From contig CAIJGA010000002.1 in NCBI GenBank assembly GCA_903820085.1, positions 62,001-126,000 of the forward strand: a stretch of DNA of 64,000 nt. Reading direction: 5' to 3'. This stretch comes from an uncultured Chlorobiaceae bacterium (lineage in GTDB: Bacteria > Bacteroidota > Chlorobiia > Chlorobiales > Chlorobiaceae). Shown here in pieces: positions 47,982 through 56,016 of this stretch; position 1 is the first letter of the stretch, and every line of letters begins with the position of its first letter. Below the pieces are notes generated by a model, which searched no databases, was not told where the DNA came from, and saw only the letters and a program-made list of their open reading frames with translations. The position numbers and the translations under genes were made by a program.

Positions 47982-48034
47982 TCATCGAGCAAAGTTAAAT
48001 AATAATAATCAATTCCCTCTATCCGACAACTGGA

Positions 48035-51000
48035 CTACGTTCTTCCAGTCAGGGTATTGCCGATAGGCATGGCAACCGCAACACTTTGAAGCAGCACTTC
48101 CGAAACCTGGTCAAAAGCGGCCATCCTATCCAGCACACTCACCTTTCCATAGCTTGCCCAGTTCAGGATAATCCCCTGCACCGCTATTCCGGGGCGAGCA
48201 GTTTTCAGCGCTTCAACGTAACAGTTGAGCTGCGGATAGTAGCAATTGAACCGCTCCACTCTCAACGCCTCCGTCGGCACATAATCGGACTTGTGGTCAA
48301 TAACCCAAATGCCGCTGCCCGTCTCAATAACCATATCGGCAAATCCGGAGACAACGGTCCCCTTTGCATCAAGCACCAGCAAAGGCAGTTCAGTCTCCGC
48401 TGTCAGCGGAGCAAAGTTCAAGCGAAGCCATGAATCAAAAGCAACGACAGCCGCAGATATTGCGCTCACCTGCTCCGGAGTCAAAGAGCACCCGACGGCA
48501 TCGGCAAGCATTGCACTGCGCCCGGGATTGCCGGCAAGCACCTCAAAAGCCCGGTGAATAATCTTCCCCTTCTCCATCGGGTCATCAACGCCAGCAAAAG
48601 CAAGCACCAATTCGCTGCCGTAGCTCACTTCCTGGCGCCCCGCAGGCACCGTGCACTCAACATTATGGAGCGACGAAGGAGTAATCGACTCCGGTGTAAG
48701 TTCAATCAGTAGAGGCTTTTGCGCAATAGCCCGCCGTCCGTATACCGGCAACGTGCTGTTTGTCTCTTTGAATGCAATATCGATGGCTTCTTTGGCAAGA
48801 ATTGAGCTGATCCTGCAGGGTAGCGGTGTTGTTCCGACCACCATGCTGGCACCATCAAGCGTTATCTTTGCCGAAGATGTAAGTTCTGTCCAATACGTGC
48901 CGCTATCCTCTTTTTCATCAAGATATGAAGGCCATTCAAGGATCAGTTTTTCGCGAGCTCTTGTCAGTGCCACATAGAGCACTCTTTTGGAGCTCTCTCT
49001 TGATTCAGGGATAAGAGCCGCTTTAAACTTCTCATTGGTCTCACTTGCCTTAAATTTCGGATAGATTTCGGCAGTAGCATGTTCCAGAATATTCTCAAGA
49101 TCACTAAAGTCCCGATAATCAACTCGTGTTGCCTCAAGTCGCGGAAATTCCCCTTCATCCAACCCGCATACAGCAACGACCGGCCACTCCCTTCCTTTCG
49201 ATTTATGCCAGGTCATAAGTTGAACGGCATCATCATCAATCACTGAGGCTTCAGGCTGTTTATTGCCATCCTTGTCCCGTTCGACCTTACCCTTAAGCCA
49301 ACCGAGAAAAGTTTTACTGTCAGAACCATAATACCCGCCGCAGGCCATGGCATCGCGGTTCCCAAGCATGAACTCCTGACACTCAGCCTGCAAGCGGAGG
49401 AGGTTGGCCCGTGCCTGCACGCCATCCTCCCACTCCGCAATGGCGCCATACAAATCGAGTTTCACGACAATATCCTGTAGTACAGCATCGACTGTCCGGT
49501 CAGGTGCTCCTTCGGCCACCTCATCCAGTGCATCAAGCAAAGCATCTTTCAGCCTGTGCCCGTCAATCAGCTCAGCCAGTCCCGATTGCAGGGTATGCCG
49601 GCCAGTTTCAGTAACGTAAAGATAGAGAGCGGCATGGCGGTCATCAGGGTCGGAAACGTAACTGAGGGCATACCATGCATACTGTATTATCCTCGATTCA
49701 AACCAATCCTCCTCTTCAAGGCGGCATCGGAGTCCTGCTTTGCGGAGAGCATCTGCATAAAAGAGAAGGCGCTTGTTCGTGTAGCAGATAAGCGCGATAT
49801 CGCCTCCACGCAAAGAGCGAGATGCATTTTGATCCTTATCCCAGATTTTCTGTTCTTCTTCTCCATGCAGGAGTTCAACAACTCTATTAACCGTGTATGA
49901 TGCACACGCTTCTTTACTAAGCTTTACCCTTGCATCAAGAACTTCAAGGGCATCGGTAATATTGCTTTGAAATGGCGCCTTGGGAACCAACTCCGTGTAG
50001 CCGTCAAACATTTCACTGCCGATCCTGTTGATCCATGTCATCAGGGCAATAGATGAACGGTAGTTTTCTTTCCTGGGGTCTGTGGCTGTCGGGTTCTGCT
50101 TGCAAAGCTCATGAAGCAGTCGCGCATCAGCGTTCTGGAATCCCATGATGGCCTGCTTCATGTCGCCAACCACAATCGTCGGAACAGCATTTTTCAGAGA
50201 CCAGAGGAGTGAAAACTGGAGTGGATTAGTATCCTGAAACTCATCAACGACGAGACAATCAACCCGCTCATTAAGTGCTGCCAGAACATCCTTTTTGGTA
50301 CTCAGAAGTTTATGTGCTTCGGTAAGCATGTCGGTGTAGTCAACCAGCCCACGCCTTCTTTTTTCATCAGCATAGGATGTAAGCGACTCTGCAACTGCGC
50401 TGAATGTGGTGCGGGCATGGTTTTGGGCATCAAGCATCGGCCCTGGATGCAAAGGCAGGGCATCAGCAGCAGCAATGATCGAACGCACCAGATCATCATA
50501 CCCTGGGGGTAGTTTCTTCGATTTGGGTGCGTAGGCTTTCAATTTGCGTAGTTTTTGCCAAAGCCCCCAGTCTGAATCAAGCGGTTCGCTTTTTGCAGCT
50601 TGTGACAAATCACGATAATCCTTCCAGAGCTGCATCCGAATACTGTCAGGTATGGTGCCTAACTTCGAAATATCATGAGGAAAATTTTCCAGAAGTGCTC
50701 TCACCGCCGTAAGGAGACTCTCTTTCAGTCTTGCTGCATCTTCAGTAGGGCCGTACAATTCGGCAATCTTCTTCTCAGCATGAGCGCTGAGTTTCTCGGC
50801 ACCGCTGTCTTTGCCAATGGAGCGAATCAAGCCGGTAAACTTCAGGAGCCTTTTGCGGAATAATGTTTCAGCTCCGGTCTTGCTGTTGAAATCATAGGTA
50901 AAGCCTTCCCGTTCAAGGTTCTGCATTTTGTCAAGAGCACTCTCGGAAGTTGCAAGAGCTCTGCTGGCAAGTATTGCCTCCTCATCGTCATTCAGCATAC

Positions 51001-51316
51001 GAGGGGAAGGTGACAGGCCTGCATCAAAAGCAAATTCCTTAATCAGGCGAAGCCCGAAGCTATGGATAGTCGATATGTATGCCTGATCAAGGCCTATGGC
51101 TTCATCAAGTTTTTCTTTTGCTATCAATTCAGCACGGATACGGTTGCGTAACTCAGCAGCGGCAGATTCCGTGAAGGTGACCGCAACTATTTTATCAGGA
51201 GCAAGTTGCCCATTGATGACCCATTCAGCAAGCTTTGTCTGTATATACCAGGTTTTGCCAGAACCGGCCCCGGCAGGGACAATAGTAAGCTTCTGAAGGC
51301 GTTCAGGGTTATGCAT
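48035..51316 (-). CDS. addA: AddA/RecB-like UvrD helicase-nuclease
   Basis: 1093 residues. Superfamily 1A helicase motifs: Q-motif region then PAGAGSGKTW (motif I, about 15-24), VTFTESAAAELRNRI (Ia), CLVVDEFQDTNPLQ (II), VVGDMKQAIMGFQNA (III) and YVALTRAREKL (VI). The C-terminal PD-(D/E)XK nuclease shows GFADMVIETGSGIWVIDHKSD and the QLNCYVEAL helix. Together with the upstream partner it should resect DNA ends for recombination and degrade foreign DNA. The ATG overlaps the addB stop by 8 bases. Confidence 0.88.
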   Translation of the reverse strand: MHNPERLQKLTIVPAGAGSGKTWYIQTKLAEWVINGQLAPDKIVAVTFTESAAAELRNRIRAELIAKEKLDEAIGLDQAYISTIHSFGLRLIKEFAFDAGLSPSPRMLNDDEEAILASRALATSESALDKMQNLEREGFTYDFNSKTGAETLFRKRLLKFTGLIRSIGKDSGAEKLSAHAEKKIAELYGPTEDAARLKESLLTAVRALLENFPHDISKLGTIPDSIRMQLWKDYRDLSQAAKSEPLDSDWGLWQKLRKLKAYAPKSKKLPPGYDDLVRSIIAAADALPLHPGPMLDAQNHARTTFSAVAESLTSYADEKRRRGLVDYTDMLTEAHKLLSTKKDVLAALNERVDCLVVDEFQDTNPLQFSLLWSLKNAVPTIVVGDMKQAIMGFQNADARLLHELCKQNPTATDPRKENYRSSIALMTWINRIGSEMFDGYTELVPKAPFQSNITDALEVLDARVKLSKEACASYTVNRVVELLHGEEEQKIWDKDQNASRSLRGGDIALICYTNKRLLFYADALRKAGLRCRLEEEDWFESRIIQYAWYALSYVSDPDDRHAALYLYVTETGRHTLQSGLAELIDGHRLKDALLDALDEVAEGAPDRTVDAVLQDIVVKLDLYGAIAEWEDGVQARANLLRLQAECQEFMLGNRDAMACGGYYGSDSKTFLGWLKGKVERDKDGNKQPEASVIDDDAVQLMTWHKSKGREWPVVAVCGLDEGEFPRLEATRVDYRDFSDLENILEHATAEIYPKFKASETNEKFKAALIPESRESSKRVLYVALTRAREKLILEWPSYLDEKEDSGTYWTELTSSAKITLDGASMVVGTTPLPCRISSILAKEAIDIAFKETNSTLPVYGRRAIAQKPLLIELTPESITPSSLHNVECTVPAGRQEVSYGSELVLAFAGVDDPMEKGKIIHRAFEVLAGNPGRSAMLADAVGCSLTPEQVSAISAAVVAFDSWLRLNFAPLTAETELPLLVLDAKGTVVSGFADMVIETGSGIWVIDHKSDYVPTEALRVERFNCYYPQLNCYVEALKTARPGIAVQGIILNWASYGKVSVLDRMAAFDQVSEVLLQSVAVAMPIGNTLTGRT

Positions 51317-54086
51317 CAGTCGGCTCCGTCGAATCGTTAAAGGGGGTAGCCACCGCTTCAGCTCCGGGTTTCAGAAAGAGCTTTACCAGCGGGGTGTCAA
51401 GCGCATAGGTCGAGAGTCCTCTCTTTTTATAGAACTCATCTTCGTCACTCTCCGTATTCAGGGCAATCTTGCCTTCAGTAAGCTTTTGAAGGATACTCTT
51501 GATATCGTTCATAGCCATTCTCGAAGAATCCTTTTCGATTTCATTGACGCCCCCGATATTCACAAGCCATCCATTGGTATTCGAGAGAGCCGTCTGGTCG
51601 TTCATGAGATAGTAAAGTGTCCCGATTTCCCCAGCGGTTTTGAAGTATTCCAGTTTTCTTAAAACTTCAGGGTCAACCTTGCTCGTGTCCTGAGCCCCGC
51701 CGCTTTGTATCATTATTTTGTAGAGTTCGGCCTGCAGGTCATATCCGGCTTCCATTCTTTTTTGTCTGCTTGAACTGGACGATTTTTTATAGTCAACAAC
51801 AAGCAGTTGCCTGTCGCTCAGCTCAAGCAAAAGGTCAGCGTTGCCATTGATCGGCAAATTTTCAAGCAAGCCCTGCAAGCTTATCTCAGTGGCAACAACT
51901 TTTGCATCAATAGTTTTCAGAACCTCCATCCATTGACATGCTGACTTGATGATATCCTGCGTAAGGTGTTCGCGCTCAACCTTCCACTCGCTGCGTTTAA
52001 GAAAAGGGCATTTTTTATTGATTGCCTGTTCAAGCAGTTGAGGCACCACTTGCTCAATGCCCTCTTTTCCGGGCAGTTTGTTTTTGGCTGCAAAAAGATG
52101 TTCAAAAACATCATGAGCAAGCGTGCCCTTGGTAAGGACTGACAACGTTTCCGGCTCCCAGGTACGGGGTTTAACCTTCAGCCGTTCCAACAGCCATGCC
52201 AGTGGCGAAACCAAGAGCGTATCAAGCCTGCTCGGTGTTTCAGATTTCGCGGTACCATCCTCATTCAGGCAAATCTCAAGCAAATTGCGGTCAAACGAGA
52301 GATCATCCTTCAAAAGCTCACGGGGTCGCCCAGGCGCCTTCTCATCCGCCAGTGCCAACCCCGGAACCGTTGTGCGTTCCTCCTTGCTTTCAAGGTTTGC
52401 AAGCAATCTCTCCGCTCCGCCATCCCCCGCAAACAGGGCACCTGCAAAGGTGAGGCTTGCCGATGGTGAAAGAGCCTTGCCAAGCGCATCACGGCTCGGG
52501 ACAAAAAAGGTAATTTTATCGGTAGCTGCTCCTGTCTGGCGTTTGAAGAGCTCCCTCTGCCTGCCATTGCGCTCTTTCGATGTTTCAAGATTAAGGCCAA
52601 GAGTATCATCCAGCATCCGCAGGTCATTATCCGTAAAGATAATCGATCCGGCAGGCGTCAGCGGGTAATGCCCGTCAAAACAGCCGAGCACATAAAGCTG
52701 CTTCGGAGAGCGCCACGGCTCAGCGTTTTCATAAAAAACAGCAATCCCTTCCCTTGTCGTACGTGAAGTTGTTGAGGCAGCAAGTGCTTCCGGCACAGCA
52801 TGTGCTATCAGTACAGGCCAAGGTACCGTGCTGGTATTATCCAGAAGTTTCGTGAGATCATGGCATAATTGCTCGGCCCTCAAGCGGTGCTCTTGCATCG
52901 CTTCCTCCCGGTTAAAAAGGGCCGGAAAGCGCATCAACCTCTCTTTCAGCTCAGCCGGCCTGTCAACGCGCTCTCGAATAAGCTGCAGCATCTTGCATTG
53001 ATCTGTACTGAACCCTACGGGCTCTTTCAGGTCAAACCGGAGTTCAACAACCTTCTGGGCAAGGCTGTTGCCCACACCTTTACCCCAAGGCATAAGCGGT
53101 GAAGCCAAAAGAGAAGCCAGTGCAAGAACAGGTGCTGGCTTATCAAGGCTCAAGAGAAGGTTAAGTACCGCCTCACCCCCCAAGTCACGGCAGCTATATG
53201 CATCCTGGAGGCCCGAAACCGGCAATCCCGCAAGGTCAAACACCGAACGCACCGCATGGCTGTAATGCTGGTCCATCGGCAACAGTATGGCGATATCAGC
53301 GAATTGCAGGGTTGTATCTTCTCTAAGAGCTTGCTGTATCATCCCCGCCGCCACCTCAACCTCCTGCAGATAGTCACGCACCACCAGCCACTGCATAGTG
53401 GTATCAAGTTCCTGCTTTGGCGGCAAGGTAAAGAGCCGCTCCTGCATAAAGCGCAACGAACTTTCCCCCTTTCCGGCAGGCATAGCAAGAGCTGAACCAA
53501 GCAACTCTCTCAGACCAACCGATTCCGGCTCTGTTGCCGTCACATTCAAGTGGCCAATCAAAGCCTCCTGCCAGCGGTTCAGATGCGGCCACGCATCAAC
53601 ATGATAGACCCTCATGGAGCGGAGCATCCTGATGGGAGCCGCCTGCAACATCTCCCGCACCGGCAACAGCCCTGGAGGCAGGATATGCCCCATTGTCGCA
53701 TGAAGGTCAGCAAAATCCTTTACATGCCGCTGCAACCTCGGTTTGGAAGCCAGCCTCTCCAGCCCCTCAAGCATTCCCGCTACTCCCACTCCCTCAAGCA
53801 GCATAATCAAGTGCTCGCCAATGACCGTGACAATGCTCTTTTGCTCTTGAGCAAGAACAGCCGCGTAAGATTTGCTCCAAAAAGCATTCTTCTGCGCATC
53901 AACCCCTTCGGCAAGGCGTGTATGCCAATCATCCGTTACCACCGGCAAAATAAAGCTGTTCCTCGCCTGCATAAGCAGCTCCGGCCATGACCCCACAATC
54001 ACATCCGTCCGGCCACCCTGTTCAGCTACCAGGCGTTTCAGCTTCAAAGCAGACGGAGAATCAGGAGCAAGAAGAAAATGAATCAT
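51309..54086 (-). CDS. addB: AddB-like PD-(D/E)XK nuclease subunit
   Basis: 925 residues. No Walker A is present at the N-terminus (MIHFLLAPDSPSALKLKRLV), as in AddB-like inactive helicase subunits. Middle-region helicase-like traces include IAILLPMDQHYSHAV. The C-terminal nuclease has GNADLLLELSDRQLLVVDYKKS and YDLQAELYKIM. The four-Cys iron-sulfur staple (CxxCxxC) common in AddB is not visible near the nuclease. It forms a two-gene unit with addA, and a Sel1 gene lies 102 bases upstream on the same strand. Confidence 0.8.
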   Translation of the reverse strand: MIHFLLAPDSPSALKLKRLVAEQGGRTDVIVGSWPELLMQARNSFILPVVTDDWHTRLAEGVDAQKNAFWSKSYAAVLAQEQKSIVTVIGEHLIMLLEGVGVAGMLEGLERLASKPRLQRHVKDFADLHATMGHILPPGLLPVREMLQAAPIRMLRSMRVYHVDAWPHLNRWQEALIGHLNVTATEPESVGLRELLGSALAMPAGKGESSLRFMQERLFTLPPKQELDTTMQWLVVRDYLQEVEVAAGMIQQALREDTTLQFADIAILLPMDQHYSHAVRSVFDLAGLPVSGLQDAYSCRDLGGEAVLNLLLSLDKPAPVLALASLLASPLMPWGKGVGNSLAQKVVELRFDLKEPVGFSTDQCKMLQLIRERVDRPAELKERLMRFPALFNREEAMQEHRLRAEQLCHDLTKLLDNTSTVPWPVLIAHAVPEALAASTTSRTTREGIAVFYENAEPWRSPKQLYVLGCFDGHYPLTPAGSIIFTDNDLRMLDDTLGLNLETSKERNGRQRELFKRQTGAATDKITFFVPSRDALGKALSPSASLTFAGALFAGDGGAERLLANLESKEERTTVPGLALADEKAPGRPRELLKDDLSFDRNLLEICLNEDGTAKSETPSRLDTLLVSPLAWLLERLKVKPRTWEPETLSVLTKGTLAHDVFEHLFAAKNKLPGKEGIEQVVPQLLEQAINKKCPFLKRSEWKVEREHLTQDIIKSACQWMEVLKTIDAKVVATEISLQGLLENLPINGNADLLLELSDRQLLVVDYKKSSSSSRQKRMEAGYDLQAELYKIMIQSGGAQDTSKVDPEVLRKLEYFKTAGEIGTLYYLMNDQTALSNTNGWLVNIGGVNEIEKDSSRMAMNDIKSILQKLTEGKIALNTESDEDEFYKKRGLSTYALDTPLVKLFLKPGAEAVATPFNDSTEPTDA

Positions 54087-54188
54087 AAAAGCAACGGTTT
54101 TGCTGATTGCAAAAGCAAATATCTCAAGGCACCAAGCCTTTGATACAACTGTAGTATAGCGAACAAAAAACTCTTACGGCAAAACCCC

Positions 54189-54872
54189 CTACAGATCCAT
54201 TTTGTCCAGCATCTCCTGAGCCTCTTCATTGCCCTGATCGGCAGCAAGCCAGAACCACTTGACCGCTTCAGCCATATCCTCCTCCACCCCCGTACCATTG
54301 TAATACATCACCCCAAGCCTGAACTGAGCGCCGTCCAAACCATGTGAAGCCGCTATCCGGTAACACTCAACCGCCTGCGCATAATCCTGCTGTACGCCCT
54401 CGCCCTTTTCATAAAACGTTCCAAGATTATACGTTGCATAATAATCACCCTGCCTTACCGCAAGACGCGTCAGCCTCACGGCTTCAGCATAATCCTGCAC
54501 AACCCCTTCACCGGCATTAAACATCGTGCCAAGGTTCACCTGCGCACACGGGTCACCCTGCCCGACCGCTTTCAGATAAAATTCAACAGCCTTCACCAGG
54601 TTCACCTCAGTCCCGTAGCCGTTTTCATGCATTACCGCAACCGAGTTCTGAGCCGCAGCATACCCCTTTTCAGCCGACTGCATCATAAGGCTGAACGCTT
54701 CATCGAAGTCCTGGGTAGCTCCATCACCATGATAATGCCCAAGCGCCAGCTCATAAAGAGCCTCAGCCCCCATTTTGGCATACTTCACATTCACGGCATC
54801 CGACATTTCCTTGAACCACTCACTGATACGAAGATTCTTAGCCGCATCGGTATCCTCCTGCTCAAAACCCAT
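54189..54872 (-). CDS. Sel1-repeat protein, 227 aa
   Basis: Start at ATG 54872, preceded by a strong AGGGGGG-type site. After an N-terminal segment (ISEWFKEMSDAVNVKYAKMG) there are five Sel1-like repeats of 36 residues: ALYELALGHYHGDGATQDFD, QNSVAVMHENGYGTEVNL, CAQVNLGTMFNAGEGVVQDY, ATYNLGTFYEKGEGVQQDY, AQFRLGVMYYNGTGVEEDM. No signal peptide, so probably cytoplasmic. Sel1 repeats form alpha-solenoids for protein binding. It lies upstream of the AddB/AddA genes on the same strand, and is divergent from the YbjN-like gene. Confidence 0.85.
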   Translation of the reverse strand: MGFEQEDTDAAKNLRISEWFKEMSDAVNVKYAKMGAEALYELALGHYHGDGATQDFDEAFSLMMQSAEKGYAAAQNSVAVMHENGYGTEVNLVKAVEFYLKAVGQGDPCAQVNLGTMFNAGEGVVQDYAEAVRLTRLAVRQGDYYATYNLGTFYEKGEGVQQDYAQAVECYRIAASHGLDGAQFRLGVMYYNGTGVEEDMAEAVKWFWLAADQGNEEAQEMLDKMDL

Positions 54873-55023
54873 ATCCCCCCCTTTTATAAAATTTGCCTTA
54901 AAATGACGATAAGGCAAGTATATCAAGGAGAGAGGGACAAAAGCCGTCCTACACCCATAAATATTTTCAACAGCAAAACGGAATGCACCACTTTTTTTTT
55001 GACCTCAGACAGCATTTGTCCCT

Positions 55024-55048
55024 CATTGGTACGTATACTGTACCAATG
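55024..55048. promoter_or_regulatory. Perfect 9-bp inverted repeat upstream of the YbjN-like gene
   Basis: CATTGGTAC and GTACCAATG flank a 7-base centre GTATACT. The TATACT in the centre could be a -10 box, and the position (about 50 bases before the ATG at 55096, in the divergent spacer) suits an operator. There is no T-run to make it a terminator. Confidence 0.5.
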
Positions 55049-55095
55049 AAACAAAAGAGAGAGGAAAAAAAACTAAAATAAATCAGGAGACTCTC

Positions 55096-55623
55096 ATGCG
55101 CCTTGCAAAGCTTATCGAAGAGTACATCGCCGACCAGGGATGGGACAACGACACCGTTAATCGCGACGAAGAGAAAGGCAGCAGCCAGCTCAAAACAATC
55201 ATGACCGTCAACAATCAGGACTTCCGCCTCTACATCGAAGGAGACGAAAAGCGTGAGTTGCTCTACCTCTACCTCTATGCCCCATTCAGCGTCATCGAAG
55301 GCAAGTCAGTCGATGCCTGCCTCCTCTTCAACTTTCTGAACGACCACTTTACCTATCGTGGCAGGCTAACCGTCCAGGACGACGGCGACATCCGCTACGT
55401 CGAAATCATTGACGTCGAAAATATCGAACCCCCCATAGCCATGATCGACAACATGCTCAAAAGCGGTATCGGCATGTTCCGCAGCAACATCGAAGGCATT
55501 GCCGCCGTTGCCCTCACCCAAAAGACCTACGAAGCCATCCGTGCCGACTACGACAAAAAAGATGCCGCCAGAGAGTTGCACAACCAAAAGGAACAAGAGA
55601 ACGCATCAACAAGCGAGGAATAG
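55096..55623 (+). CDS. YbjN-like protein
   Basis: 175 residues preceded by AGGAG at the proper distance. The core resembles the YbjN/sensory transduction regulator fold: LLYLYLYAPFSVIEGKSVDA, CLLFNFLNDHFTYRGRLTVQ, GDIRYVEIIDVE, followed by IDNMLKSGIGMFRSNIEGI, which is a typical end helix. The last 30 residues are charged. Such domains bind nothing recognised and sometimes associate with type III secretion chaperone-like folds. It is followed after 4 bases by a Cys3His-repeat gene, so they form an operon. Confidence 0.65.
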   Translation: MRLAKLIEEYIADQGWDNDTVNRDEEKGSSQLKTIMTVNNQDFRLYIEGDEKRELLYLYLYAPFSVIEGKSVDACLLFNFLNDHFTYRGRLTVQDDGDIRYVEIIDVENIEPPIAMIDNMLKSGIGMFRSNIEGIAAVALTQKTYEAIRADYDKKDAARELHNQKEQENASTSEE

Positions 55624-55627
55624 AGCC

Positions 55628-55882
55628 ATGAGCAAATGCCGATACTGTAATTCAAGTTCCTACGGCTCCGGGTGTCCGTACAGCCCCCATAAAAAACACG
55701 AGCACACCGATGACGAACGCAAGTGCGAATTTTGCGGCTCCTCCTCATACGGCAGCGGCTGTGCCTACAGCCCTACCGGCAAGCATCGCCATGGACACGG
55801 CGGCAATAAATGCTTCTGGTGTGGCTCTGCCTCTACCGGAAGCGGATGCGCCTACAGTCCATCGCGAATGCACGAGAAGTAG
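55628..55882 (+). CDS. Small protein with three Cys3His repeats
   Basis: 84 residues from ATG 55628 with AGG upstream. It consists of three copies of CxxC(N/G)SxSxGSGC then xYSPxxxH, spaced 29 residues apart: cysteines at 4, 7, 16 (His24), 33, 36, 45 (His53) and 62, 65, 74 (His82). Each copy could bind one zinc with CCCH ligands. The linkers are short and His-rich. The repeats are more conserved in the Ser/Gly loop than zinc binding alone needs. I do not recognise a named family; a nucleic-acid or protein-binding role is possible. Confidence 0.75.
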   Translation: MSKCRYCNSSSYGSGCPYSPHKKHEHTDDERKCEFCGSSSYGSGCAYSPTGKHRHGHGGNKCFWCGSASTGSGCAYSPSRMHEK

Positions 55883-55963
55883 GAGAACTCCCCTTCTGTT
55901 TTGCTCGGTCGAACACGTTGGCTGTATGCAAACAGACGAGCCAGTCATCGTTCTCATAACCGT

Positions 55964-55987
55964 GAGTTCCCGATTACTCTCTATATT
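55964..55987. repeat. 24-base dispersed element, copy 2
   Basis: Near-identical to 44874-44897 (one mismatch). Ends in TATATT, 29 bases before the start of the giant Sel1 gene. Confidence 0.55.
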
Positions 55988-56016
55988 GCTTAAAAGCAAA
56001 AGGAGCCGCAGACCTT

